Source: Symsagittifera roscoffensis | Lineage: Eukaryota > Xenacoelomorpha > Acoela > Convolutidae | DNA: 60,000 bases | Reading direction: 5' to 3' | Assembly: GCF_963678635.1 (NCBI RefSeq) | Contig: NC_087064.1 | Coordinates: 22,618,509 to 22,678,508, forward strand | Part shown: piece after piece, positions 1-9,408 of the stretch | Layout of the letters: each line of letters begins with the position of its first letter | How positions within the stretch are numbered: the stretch's first letter is position 1 | Translations under genes and position numbers: made by a program | Notes under the pieces: generated by a model | Told to the model about the DNA's origin: nothing | The model's database searches: none | What the model saw: only the letters and a program-made list of their open reading frames with translations

Positions 1-1502
1 CCCAAAACGATTCCAATTTCCAGGTCACACAGTCGCTTCTTATACACCTTTTCTTGCTCTAAATGATGTCTTTATAAAATATATTTTAAAAGATACATTT
101 TAGAGTTACAATTTGAATTAATTTATACAGTAAGAAAAATTCAAAACAATTGTATTCTAAAAAAGCCACATATTGTAAGCATAATTTTGCGCATATGCTT
201 AGGTCCGCTTCTGAGACAAAAATACAATGGTTTTCAAAAACGTCAATTCGAAACAACGTAACAACATCAAAGTGAAAATCATATTTAAGGAAAATACTTT
301 GCTAAGTTTAGGAAAAATTTACGAATTAGGCTTGCGCTTACCTTGATACTCGTAGCAGAGGAAGTCCCTCTCCAGGACTGCAATCTCCCTCGACTGCAGA
401 GCACGCCTGACTTTGTTCAGGTTCTCTTCACACTGTTTATGACACACAATACCAGCCCCTCCTCCTCCCATTCCTGCCCCTGTCCCACAACAAGAGCCAC
501 CACCACCCTCGCCTCCTCCTACCCCATGTTGCTCCTTGATGCCTCTGAGCTCCTTGGATAAAGTAGATGTTTTCATCTTGAGGCCTTCTATTTCTGCCAG
601 ACTGCGGAGAAACTCATCCTTGTAGGACCTAGAAAGATGAAGAATTAATTTGATGATTTGTATCGACAATTTTCGAAAATAAATAAGGAAACACCATTTG
701 GCTCTTTGCCATTCCCCTTCAACTAAGAAAAATTTTTATTTTCTTAGGTGAGTTACGAGGTTTGATGGCTGAAAAAGCGATGTTAAGATAAAAGGTACGA
801 AGTTCGCCATGAAGAACAAAAATAGTTAGTTTGTTCACCATGCAAATTTTGATTCAATAATGACAATGTAAAAAAGTTTTTCAAATTTGGGATTCAAATG
901 ACTGGGTGGTCGTGCAAAAGAGCCCATCATTTGCATGGTGAACAAACTAACTTTTGTGAACACATTTGTTCGTCGTACCTTTTATCTTAACATCACTTAT
1001 TTGACCACAATAGCTCGTAACATAACAAAGAAAATGGAAAATTTGGGGAGAAGGTGGAGAAGAGCCAAATGATGTTTTCCTATTTATTTTCGAAAATTTT
1101 GGATACAAATTATCAAACTAATTATTCAAATTTCTTGCTTGCCGAAAGGGTAAACACATGACTAAGACAATTTTTAAAAAATAGCTTTCATGAGATCTCC
1201 AATTAATATTTGGAAAGCAATCGCTCTTATAGGATGTGGCAGACCTGTGGACTAGTTACCAAAACATTTATTTATAACCTAGAGAAGTACAATTAAAATA
1301 CGCCAATTCTTCCCATTATTATCACCTGGTGAACTCTGTCTGCACGCTCTTGTCTAATTTCTGCATAAACGAACCACCCAGAAGATTCACCTGACTTCCA
1401 CTTAGTGCGCGGGAGTGACCCCCTAGCCCACCAGTCATGTGACTTCCTGGCCCACCGGCGCCCAGGAAAGGACTGAATGTGAATTGATGTCCAGAGTTGG
1501 CT
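1..1502 (-). CDS. Coiled-coil protein gene, three internal exons (1-58, 342-628, 1326-1502), partial
   Basis: Three exons are supported by splice signals and phase. Exon 1326-1502 has acceptor TTAATGCAG and donor CAG|GTGATA and ends with two bases of a codon. Exon 342-628 has acceptor TTTCTAG and donor CAAG|GTAAGC, starts at the third base of a codon and ends after the first base of one. Exon 1-58 has acceptor CATTTAG, starts in the matching phase and continues past the window edge. The first exon encodes a Gly/Ser/His-rich stretch ending KLDKSVQTEFT. The second starts SYKDEFLRSLAEIEG, has helical heptads broken by a Gly/Cys-rich insert near its middle, and resumes as KVRRALQSREIAVLERDF. The third continues EQEKVYKKRLCDLE. 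The whole looks like a coiled-coil scaffold or adaptor. I do not recognise the family. 5' exons above 1502 were not found. Confidence 0.7.
640..1128. repeat. Long imperfect inverted repeat (foldback element) in an intron
   Basis: The arm at about 640-847 is the imperfect reverse complement of about 929-1128, with a loop of about 80 nt. Matching blocks include TTTTCGAAAATAAATA with its complement near 1081-1096, TTTGGCTCTT near 699 with AAGAGCCAAA near 1060, GTTAAGATAAAAGGTACGA near 783 with its complement near 978, and GTTAGTTTGTTCACCATGC near 827 with its complement near 932. It lies wholly inside the intron 629-1325 of the coiled-coil gene, so it would be transcribed as a hairpin. It has no ORF. 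It is best read as a foldback/MITE-like insertion with long, diverged terminal inverted repeats; no target-site duplication is obvious. Confidence 0.8.
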
Positions 1503-3669
1503 CTGCATTAAGCAAACAAGCGATTTACAGAAGAGAAGTTTCACATCAAGCGTCTGAGGGAATGAGAACAATTCAAGATCAAACCCTATTAGGTTTTGAA
1601 AAAAGCTAAGTTGCACTCAGCAAACAAATCACTCAAAATCTCGGCTCTGTTTCCCTTTCCCCACCTGCAATTTTTTACTAGTAAAGTGAGTTAGGACCGA
1701 GTTGGTTAACTCATAGAGTAATTTCGGATAGGGTACACCGTCTGCTCGTCACGCTATCTTATTTTCGGCCGGATAGATTCGTGCAACTTCTTAGTCTAAT
1801 ACCGATCCTAATCTTACTCTTATACTATCTAGTCTCAGGTTGTTTAACTAGTCTCTGCTAGGCTCAATAGATCTAGGGTATACTGGTTTATTGCGGCTGC
1901 TGAAGTGCTCGGGAGAGTCCAACTAATTTCTAAGTTAAATTCAAATCTCTCTGGTGCTGAAATTACAAGTAACTTCAGCACTTACAAATAAGTGGGTTGT
2001 TAGTTAGATGGATCATGATTGGTTAATATTAAATACTTTACATTGGTAAAATATCTAAATTATCCAATCATAAAATGTAGTTTAGATCAGGTTCCACCCA
2101 TCCGGGTTTTACAGAATTTTTTAGAATAGTTCTTCTGCAATTCGAAGGATGGATGATGGACGTTGGTGTTTGGCGAACATCATATTTCTTTTGTTTCCTC
2201 TTTGTTAAAGAAATTCCAGGAAGCTGGAGTTAGAGACATAAGACGTTGTGTCTTCTAGTGACAACGACTAAGTCTTTGCAACAAACTCAAATCTGATTTC
2301 AGAATGGTTTGCTATGTCAGGTTTTTCTGTTCTGCGTGGAGATTGTGCGTGGAGGGGATGCCTGGTTACTCGGATCTGTACGTATACTTGAACATCGAGG
2401 TGGTCATTGGTCTAGTTCAATGAAGTCCTTTTCTGCGAAGTCAAGTCGTACTCTAAATCCTTTGAGTTGTGATTGTGAGTGGCATATCGATTGTGGTTGG
2501 TCATTCTCTCTCGAGTGTAGTGGGGTCGTTTTGTCTTTAGATGTTCGTCCTTGGTGTTGTATTCTGATCTATGTATTGCATAATGTAATTTACATTTTAT
2601 AAAACATTTATTAGTTTAATATTTTTTAATTATGATTTTAGTTAGTTGTTTTCACAAAAGCTTTTTGTTTTAGTTCGGTTATTTTGAAGAGTTACTCACA
2701 CTTGAGTAGCTCTTATTAAAAATAGAGGTGTGGTCACAAAGCGTGGATGTAGCGCGGTGGGTTAGGCCGGCTATAGAGCATGCTCAGGACGTCCTTCCTG
2801 GTGGGTTAGGCCAGGAGTGGGAGTATGATTTCATGCGGTTTTTGTGAGGGGTCCTGTTATGTGACAACGTTTTATGTTGGGTTTGTTGTGGTTTTTCTTA
2901 TGTCTTGTTGGTTATGTCCTTTTTCCAAAAAGCAAATTGTTCGTGGTATGGGTTTGTCTTTCGACTTTTTTGTGTTTTATTATTTCTTTCTTAGACTTTA
3001 TAATAGTCTTCAAAAGAATAAATTATCCAGTTTTAAACTGGGTTAATCCGGTTTGGGTACCGTTGGTTTCCTTTTCTTAGTCATGCTGTTATTCTATGAT
3101 TTGTGGTATTTAACAAGCTGCGTTGGTTAGTTTTGTTTAGTATATGATTCCTTTCCAACCGGGTTAAAGGAAGGTTTGAAACATGTTATTATATGTTAGA
3201 GTTGTTGAGTGTGAAAACTTGAAACTGAAATTCATTATTTTAAACAATTCTTCGTGGGCGAGCTGTGCGAGTGTGGATAGAATTTCTGTGCGAATGAATG
3301 AGAATATCAAAAGGTTAGTACTGCATTTGCATTTTATTAATTTACTGCATAGAATTTGGAAATTTACTGCTAGTTATGGGGGAATTTTAAGTTACAAATT
3401 TTCATCATAATTAGATTTACTGCTTGTGGGGAAAATTTTAGAAATGAATTTACTGCATTGGTATTAAATTTATAAATTTATAAGTGTAAGAGATTAATAG
3501 AATTTTTGAAATCTGTTTGATGAAATTTGCGATTTTTATTTGTCTTTTGTGGTTTTTGTAGGTGATTGTCGGATGAAGGCTAAAAATCTAAAGAAAACAT
3601 GGATAAAGTATGGTGAGTTTTTTAATATTTTAATTAGTTAGTAATATTCATTTAATTCATACTTACCTG
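1503..3669. other. No supportable gene; probable 3' non-coding and LTR side of the minus-strand retroelement
   Basis: From roughly 2.2 kb upward the plus strand is strongly T/G-rich, like the body of the adjacent element, so the element probably extends into this stretch. Its 3' LTR cannot be delimited because the 5' LTR partner is missing. Sequence at 1640-2100 has more balanced composition and may be flank or LTR. Plus-strand ORFs here (for example 2309-2602 and 2825-3046) are low-complexity antisense readings and are not called as genes. Confidence 0.5.
3655..3668 (-). promoter_or_regulatory. Strong 5' splice-site-like sequence just after the last ORF stop
   Basis: On the minus strand the 601-aa ORF ends with TAA, followed by CAG|GTAAGTATG, a near-perfect metazoan donor three bases after the stop. 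A possible acceptor TTTTCTTTAG lies about 70 nt further on (near 3590). Seen directly: both motifs. Inferred: a 3'UTR intron or subgenomic splicing of the retroelement transcript. Confidence 0.4.
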
Positions 3670-5475
3670 TTAGTCGTCGGGGAAAAAACCGTGGGGGAAG
3701 ATGTCGTGGATGAGATCGGAAGTTGTTAGTAGTTTAGCTAAGATGCGGATGATATTTTTAGTCTGAAGCAGTGGCCAAAGCAATTGAAGTGCCTTGATAG
3801 TGGTTATTTCTTCAGTGCCAACTGCAAACTCATAAGGTGTGTTTTGGATTAGATTATATAATTTGTGATTGAATTTAGTGTTGAGGATGAATTCTAAAAT
3901 TGGGATTTCTATAGGTTGTACAAACTCGTGCGGGATAAGGAAGGGTCGGGATTCTTCGGCGTTGAAGGTCTTGGTGATGGGACAGAAGATGTACATTTGG
4001 GTTATGGGATCATAATTGCGAAGAATACCATGAAGGTTAGTATCTTTAATGCAATATGTGAAATTTAGGAAAAATGGTGAAGTGTATTTGGAATTAATGA
4101 ATTGAAAACGATGGTGTGGTTGTCTAGAGGGTGTGTGTAGATCAAAGTGATTTTGGATGAAGCGATAGTAACTATATGTGTGGGTTTGTTTAGTGCGCAA
4201 CATAATATCGTGTGAGCAGTGTAAATCTCTTTCGTGTGGTGCAAGGAAATGAAAGGTTAGTGAAAATATTTGGAAGCGTTCTTTAAAACTTTCGTATGCT
4301 TGTGTGTCTGTTAGTGCTTCTGAAATAATGTGATCAAACTTTCGGTCGAAGATGTTTAGTGTAAATATATATGGTGTCTTGATGAAAAATTTCTCGGTAA
4401 TTTGTGGATTAGCGAAGCGATCGTCGTCTAAAAATTGATCTTGGTTAGCTCTGATGATGTTGTGATCATAGTATTCGAGTGTATATTCGTTAGCTCTAGG
4501 TGCAGTGTGTGTTTTTAGTGATTTTTTATATCCAACGTAAGTAAATTGTCTAGCGGTTAGTGGTGTAGTGAGTCGATATAGCATGTCCGTATTTCGCTCT
4601 ATATCAATGTGAGTGTTAGATAAAGGTAAGCAAAGAGGGTTAGTAAAATGATAATATGAGGTCCAAGAGAGAGTGGGCATTAAAACGTATTCATCTACAA
4701 AGTTGCGTGTTTCGTTAGTGTCGTGGGGGGTGTTTAAGGTGTATTGTGGGAATGAGGGTAAGGTGATGGCTAAAAATTCTTTTGTGTTAGTATGCTTGGG
4801 GTGGTTGATGTATTCACGGGCTGTTCCTGGTTTTGCTGGGAAAGGATGGTTGGGGAACTTTCTTTTAAAAGTGCGGTAAGCTCTATTAGTGTTGAGTGAA
4901 GATTCAGTTGATGTGGATGATGGTGCTAATGATTCAGTATAATTTGAAGAGGGTGTAGGGGTAGGGGGGTTGGATGAATTTATTGTGGAGGAGATTTGGT
5001 TTATGGTTGGGGTATTAAGGTGGTAGGGTTGTTGTTGAAGGGTAATAAAATTATCTAGCTCTGGGGAGATTCGGGGGGTGTCTGGAGAATGAGATGATTG
5101 GTCAGAATGGTATGAGGAGTAGGTTGGGGTAACTTGGGAAGCATAAGAGGGTGTGGGAGTGATTGGGTCAGGGTTATTGGATAATATGGGTTGAAAAGGG
5201 GGTTGAGAAAATTTAGAAGAGTTATGAAAATTATTGGATGGGGATGGTTCTGAGTCGGCAAATTCATCGGGGGTTTCAATATTCGGGTTATTGAGTTGTG
5301 AGATGGAATATAAAACTGAGATGTGTGAATTAGTGTCGGAATTCATGCCTGATGTTACATTACTAGATGGAAAATCGGGTGGCGGAAAAGCAAAAAGTGG
5401 TATTATTGGGATTGGAGAGGTAAGATTGGTTGGGTGGGAATTTGATCGGTGTAGTGATCCAAGTTGGCGGCTCAT
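3670..5475 (-). CDS. 601-aa unrecognised protein, last ORF of the retroelement
   Basis: The ATG at 5475 overlaps the TGA of the glycoprotein ORF in an ATGA arrangement, suggesting coupled termination-reinitiation or common descent from a polycistronic unit. Residues 1 to about 200 are Ser/Thr/Pro/Asn-rich and probably disordered. The rest looks folded, rich in Phe, Tyr, His and Thr, and ends with a Leu/Ile-rich segment (LQLLWPLLQTKNIIRILAKL) and an acidic tail (FFPDD). There is no signal peptide, no clear membrane anchor, no zinc knuckle and no enzyme motif that I can see. I do not recognise the family. Its length without stops in an element whose pol is already frameshifted suggests it was selected until recently. 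It could be a structural or accessory protein; a relocated Gag cannot be excluded. Confidence 0.75.
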   Translation of the reverse strand: MSRQLGSLHRSNSHPTNLTSPIPIIPLFAFPPPDFPSSNVTSGMNSDTNSHISVLYSISQLNNPNIETPDEFADSEPSPSNNFHNSSKFSQPPFQPILSNNPDPITPTPSYASQVTPTYSSYHSDQSSHSPDTPRISPELDNFITLQQQPYHLNTPTINQISSTINSSNPPTPTPSSNYTESLAPSSTSTESSLNTNRAYRTFKRKFPNHPFPAKPGTAREYINHPKHTNTKEFLAITLPSFPQYTLNTPHDTNETRNFVDEYVLMPTLSWTSYYHFTNPLCLPLSNTHIDIERNTDMLYRLTTPLTARQFTYVGYKKSLKTHTAPRANEYTLEYYDHNIIRANQDQFLDDDRFANPQITEKFFIKTPYIFTLNIFDRKFDHIISEALTDTQAYESFKERFQIFSLTFHFLAPHERDLHCSHDIMLRTKQTHTYSYYRFIQNHFDLHTPSRQPHHRFQFINSKYTSPFFLNFTYCIKDTNLHGILRNYDPITQMYIFCPITKTFNAEESRPFLIPHEFVQPIEIPILEFILNTKFNHKLYNLIQNTPYEFAVGTEEITTIKALQLLWPLLQTKNIIRILAKLLTTSDLIHDIFPHGFFPDD

Positions 5476-8090
5476 CGTGGGCTAAAAAAATGATTATTTT
5501 GAGACTGAAAAGCGGTGGTATGGGGTTGTTCAATAATTTGTTCATAAGTATTATGGTCTTGTGACTGGTGTGTCATTATATGTTGGATGGGACTTTGTGA
5601 TGTGGTGAGTTGAAAATTTGGATTATGTGTGATGGCTAAATTTCGAAAATTTCGTGGGGCTAGGGATAGTGGATGGTTATTTGGTAGGGGTGGTAATTGT
5701 GGTGCCGTTGGCGTTATGTCTACATTGTTATGTTCTTCGTCGTATGTATTTTGTCGTGTTGCTATTTTTGTGTTATATTCTTTTATTTGTGCGTCTAAAA
5801 GAATTTTGTTTATAGATGTAGAAAAGATTCCAAAAAATCCTGCAAAGAGTATGCGTGCTACGCTTGCTTGTCTGTTTACTTGTGTGTGTATAGCACACGT
5901 GTTGTAGATTCCTTTTAAAAGTGAGAAAAGAAATCCAATAAAGTTAAACATTGCGTATAAAATAGTCAATTTTTCTAAGATGTAGTAGGGCCATCCTAGA
6001 AAATCGAGGGTCTCATTTTTGAGTGTAACAAAGCTAAAAATGTTAATTGGTGATATATCTTGGGGACGGTATTTTTCACCGTTTAGATATATATAATCTT
6101 TAATGTCTTTAAAATATCCGCTATAGTCTTGCGTGTAGATATCGGCAAATCCTGCGGTTTCCGCAAGTTTGCGTAAATTTTGGTCTATTGATTGTCTTTG
6201 TATAGTGTCCATTTGTGTTAATAATTCTTGGAATTGTTGTGTTCTAATGTGATGTTGAATATCTGATTTTGAATAGATTCCTATTGATTGTAAGTCTATA
6301 TTTGGGTTTCGAGCAATAGCGCGAATGCTTTCTGGTGAAAATTTTTTGAGTGATTGCATTAATGTGGGATATGGAGTGAGAAGATAATATTTATTTTCAT
6401 CAGGGTTTAGTTGTACTACATTGTGGCTGTTTTCTGATCCACATGGGACTGCGGTATCCCAGAAATAGGTTCTTCGTGAAAGTGTATCCACGAAATGTAC
6501 TTTATTCTTATAAAAGATAGGGATTCTTTTATAACATCGTTTATCTTCAAAAACGTATAGTGGTGATACTTTTTTAGTACAAGTATAAAACCATAAGATG
6601 TTTCCTTCATAGTCTAAAAAATTTGATCTATTTCCAGATAATAAGTATCCTGCATAGGGTATTTTTAATACTGCTAGTGCAAGTGATTGTAATATTTGTG
6701 TTCGTTCTAATTCGCATAGTTGGTGTAGTGTTTCTAATTCGGAGAGTGACATTTCTTGAAAAATTCGGCTAATTGTATAATCTAGTTTCATATCTAAATG
6801 AATATCATAGTGGATATTACCGAAATATGTAGTATTCATTAGTGATAATTCTTGTAAGCGTGTGCTTCTGGTGTCATGGGGTTTTAGATGTCCACCAGGT
6901 TGTCCGTTGCTTTTTTCAAAATTAACTGGTATATAGGATGTTCCTTCGTTTGGAGGATGACCTGTGGCATATGGGTCGATTTTTACTTTTCCAGTGGTCA
7001 TGTCGAATCCTTTTTCGTATTCAACTAATATTTCAGAGTATTGTGTTCTGTGAAGTGGATTCCTGTATTTACATGCAAGTTCTGTTTCTTGATATATTTG
7101 AAAACGTGTCAATTTATTTTCTATATTGTCTATGTTTCTAAAATTAGAACTTAGTTTTCGTGATGGATGGACTTGTTCATATGGAATTGATTGTATAAAA
7201 TATTTTTCGTGAAATTTTATCATACGAGCGTGTATTTTTGCTACTTGAAATGTTGTACATGTATCTTCGGGGAACCAAACAATGGTTGCTTGTGTTCTCG
7301 TTGTAGGGTCGCAATAACCTTGATCATTTTTACAAGGTAATCGGATTCCTTGATAGATCATTGTATTATCTGATAAATCTCGTGTTAGTTGTATTTTTTC
7401 GAGTTGTATTTTCCAATCGAAAAACATTATTTCTTGGTATCCTTTATTTTTTGTGTCTGCTTTGCAGTTTGATGGGTCATTTATACCAATGTGTGGTATC
7501 CAATGTTTATCGTGTAGGTCATAGGTTAATCGTCCGTGTGCGCCGTTATACGGGTATTTTTCGTCTAGTTTTATATGTCCTTGGTGTCTTTCAAGTTGTG
7601 ATTGATGTACAGAGTCTGAAAAAACTTGAAAATTAACTAACTTTCTTGCGGAGTTTTTATTTTGTGTGATGTTTAGTCTAAGTAATTCACTTTTACAATC
7701 GTCGGGATTGAGATGTAAAAGACGTTCTATATTACTCTGATAGAATGATTCATGGTCAAGTCGGTTTTTGTTTCCGTTCGAGACTTGTGAACAATGTACT
7801 TTCTTTTCGGAAAATGTTGCTGTGAATTTATAACCTGTAACTGCTGTTGCTCGGGCTTTTGAATAGAGTGTTGCTATTACATCTGTGGTTTCTATAGCTT
7901 GTGGTTCTGTTTCACATTGTGATACTTGATTTATTGCATATTTATGTAGTGTTTTTTGTTCATTTTCTTCACAATCGTAATGTGTTACTAATAAATCTTG
8001 TGGTCCTGTACGAGGGGAAGGGTTTATGTTTTGATTTGAGATTACTAGAAAAAGGAGTTGGAGAAAAATTAATAATTTTAGAATATACAT
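5472..8090 (-). CDS. env: 872-aa envelope glycoprotein, class III / chuvirus-type (env-like)
   Basis: The ATG at 8090 is followed by a hydrophobic signal peptide (residues about 1-18). The ectodomain is Cys-rich and carries several N-glycosylation sequons, including NRS, NTT and NET. A G-x-C...TIVWFPEDTC block and a later block with LWFYTCTKK, CYKRIPIFY, FVDTLSRRTYF and YYLLTPYP resemble chuvirus-type glycoproteins, which are class III fusogens known to have been captured by LTR retroelements. A transmembrane segment lies at about 708-729 and a second hydrophobic stretch at about 745-765. The cytoplasmic tail is Pro-rich and contains PTAP (about 794-797). The ORF overlaps its upstream neighbour by 13 nt and its downstream neighbour by 4 nt. 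It would mediate membrane fusion or entry if expressed. The envelope call is firm; the chuvirus-type assignment is from memory of the family pattern. Confidence 0.75.
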   Translation of the reverse strand: MYILKLLIFLQLLFLVISNQNINPSPRTGPQDLLVTHYDCEENEQKTLHKYAINQVSQCETEPQAIETTDVIATLYSKARATAVTGYKFTATFSEKKVHCSQVSNGNKNRLDHESFYQSNIERLLHLNPDDCKSELLRLNITQNKNSARKLVNFQVFSDSVHQSQLERHQGHIKLDEKYPYNGAHGRLTYDLHDKHWIPHIGINDPSNCKADTKNKGYQEIMFFDWKIQLEKIQLTRDLSDNTMIYQGIRLPCKNDQGYCDPTTRTQATIVWFPEDTCTTFQVAKIHARMIKFHEKYFIQSIPYEQVHPSRKLSSNFRNIDNIENKLTRFQIYQETELACKYRNPLHRTQYSEILVEYEKGFDMTTGKVKIDPYATGHPPNEGTSYIPVNFEKSNGQPGGHLKPHDTRSTRLQELSLMNTTYFGNIHYDIHLDMKLDYTISRIFQEMSLSELETLHQLCELERTQILQSLALAVLKIPYAGYLLSGNRSNFLDYEGNILWFYTCTKKVSPLYVFEDKRCYKRIPIFYKNKVHFVDTLSRRTYFWDTAVPCGSENSHNVVQLNPDENKYYLLTPYPTLMQSLKKFSPESIRAIARNPNIDLQSIGIYSKSDIQHHIRTQQFQELLTQMDTIQRQSIDQNLRKLAETAGFADIYTQDYSGYFKDIKDYIYLNGEKYRPQDISPINIFSFVTLKNETLDFLGWPYYILEKLTILYAMFNFIGFLFSLLKGIYNTCAIHTQVNRQASVARILFAGFFGIFSTSINKILLDAQIKEYNTKIATRQNTYDEEHNNVDITPTAPQLPPLPNNHPLSLAPRNFRNLAITHNPNFQLTTSQSPIQHIMTHQSQDHNTYEQIIEQPHTTAFQSQNNHFFSPR

Positions 8091-8917
8091 GTGTATGATA
8101 ATCCTGAGTATGGATTATAAAATGTAATGTAGCCAATTGTGTTTTTGGTATATCTGTCGTATTTGTATATTACTTCAGTAGTTATAAACGGTGGTGGTAG
8201 TGATTGAGCTGTTATGTTAGGTGGGTTTAATGGGTAGGGATGTTGGGTAATATTGTTTAACTTAACTGTGATTTCAAACTTTAATTGTAAACTGTTTTGT
8301 TGGAGTATTTGAATATTGTGATCACGGATATCGTTGTGAATATCTTGGCGATATTGTAATCTATTAAGTGCCCAGTTATGAAGGCGGTTACTTTCTTGAT
8401 GTTGTCCAAATAATGGTGGAGGTGCTGTAAATGTATTCCAATCTAGTCTTAAAGGAATATTTATTGATGATTGTTCTCGATATCTGGCGTCGAGATTATT
8501 TGGAAAATTTAAGTTAAAAGGTGGTGGTGAAATCTGGCTTATTGATGGTGTTGATGGTAGTGATAATGTTTCTGGTAGTGATGAGGATGTTGTTGTATCC
8601 GTAGAAATATCTATTGGATTATTGACTAAATTTAATTCACCTTGTGTAAATGAATGTGTTGTCCAATATGGTAGTCGTGATGCCTGGTTTGGAGGGTTAA
8701 AGGGATTTTCACGTATTTGTTCAGATGTTGGTGTTGAACCTAAGTAATCTGATGGTAGGCTTGAGGTGCTACGTTGTGAAAGAAGCGTAGGGGTTTCTGG
8801 TAATATACCAATGGGGTTTTCTGGAGTGTTTTGTGATGGGGATTGAGGTATATCAAAATGAACTCGGGGAGTTTGAAAATTTCTGTTTCGTCGAGGATGT
8901 ATAATTTGTCTATTCAT
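8078..8917 (-). CDS. Pro/Ser-rich 279-aa protein between small membrane ORFs and env
   Basis: The first ATG is at 8917, but the frame is open without ATG up to a stop at 9215-9217, adding about 100 Gln/Ser/Pro-rich codons. A spliced or non-ATG start is therefore possible. The N-terminal half is low-complexity (Pro, Ser, Thr, Asn). The C-terminal part contains APPPLFG, SLPPPF and a final Tyr-rich stretch (TIGYITFYNPYSGLSYTCIF). PPPL/PPPF-type runs loosely resemble retroviral or rhabdoviral late-domain or WW-binding motifs, but true PPxY is not seen. The 3' end overlaps the env start by 13 nt. I see no homologue; it may be a structural or matrix-like accessory protein. Confidence 0.6.
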   Translation of the reverse strand: MNRQIIHPRRNRNFQTPRVHFDIPQSPSQNTPENPIGILPETPTLLSQRSTSSLPSDYLGSTPTSEQIRENPFNPPNQASRLPYWTTHSFTQGELNLVNNPIDISTDTTTSSSLPETLSLPSTPSISQISPPPFNLNFPNNLDARYREQSSINIPLRLDWNTFTAPPPLFGQHQESNRLHNWALNRLQYRQDIHNDIRDHNIQILQQNSLQLKFEITVKLNNITQHPYPLNPPNITAQSLPPPFITTEVIYKYDRYTKNTIGYITFYNPYSGLSYTCIF

Positions 8918-9219
8918 TTCGACTGTATTTTGGTTTTGACTAGGATTTCTTATTCTACTTAGTTCTTGTGGTAGTGTTGGGTATAGGTTATATGTTGGTT
9001 CGCTTAGAGGTGCTTGTCGTTGAACTGGTTCTAGTGGTTCTGATAAACGAGCATGTCGTTCTTCAAAAGTGTATGGATTGTCTTGAAAAGAAATTCGTGT
9101 AGATGTTTGAGGATTTTGAGTAATTGAAGGTGGTGTTTGGTTATCTTGGGATGATGTCGGTGAAGACTGACTTTGTGACTGTTGGGTAGCAATTTTTGAT
9201 GGATTTTTGAATTGTTACT

Positions 9220-9408
9220 TTAGTGGGAAGGTTTATGTTTATTATAATATTCTTCCAAAAAAAGAATTAGAAGGATTGTTGCTAGGGCAAATGTGAAGAT
9301 TGCTTTCTTTATACATTTACATATTGTCAAAATGAGGGATGATAAAAATGTTATGAAAATTACAAACAATAAAAAAATATCAGTTCTACTGAAAATTGTT
9401 CGTATCAT
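9220..9408 (-). CDS. 62-aa small membrane protein of the retroelement
   Basis: The ATG at 9408 overlaps the TGA of the preceding 76-aa ORF (ATGA). The product has two hydrophobic helices, about residues 11-29 (IFLLFVIFITFLSSLILTI) and 36-51 (AIFTFALATILLILFL), joined by a Cys/Lys linker (CKCIKKA) and followed by a charged tail. This looks like a small double-spanning or viroporin-like protein. There is no recognised family. The same 4-nt overlap occurs elsewhere in the cassette, which supports it as a real ORF despite its size. Confidence 0.5.
   Translation of the reverse strand: MIRTIFSRTDIFLLFVIFITFLSSLILTICKCIKKAIFTFALATILLILFLEEYYNKHKPSH

Noticed and set aside
2309-3410. Plus-strand ORFs of 68-97 codons rich in Cys, Phe, Val and Trp
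   Set aside because: They follow from the T/G-rich strand of the minus-strand element; no motif, and they overlap each other in different frames.
3563-3614. 52-nt plus-strand segment flanked by TTTTTGTAG and GTGAGT, like a micro-exon
   Set aside because: No partner exons on the plus strand; T/G-rich DNA yields such splice-like words often.
5234-5907. Plus-strand ORFs opposite the glycoprotein and 601-aa ORF
   Set aside because: Antisense shadows of long minus-strand ORFs.
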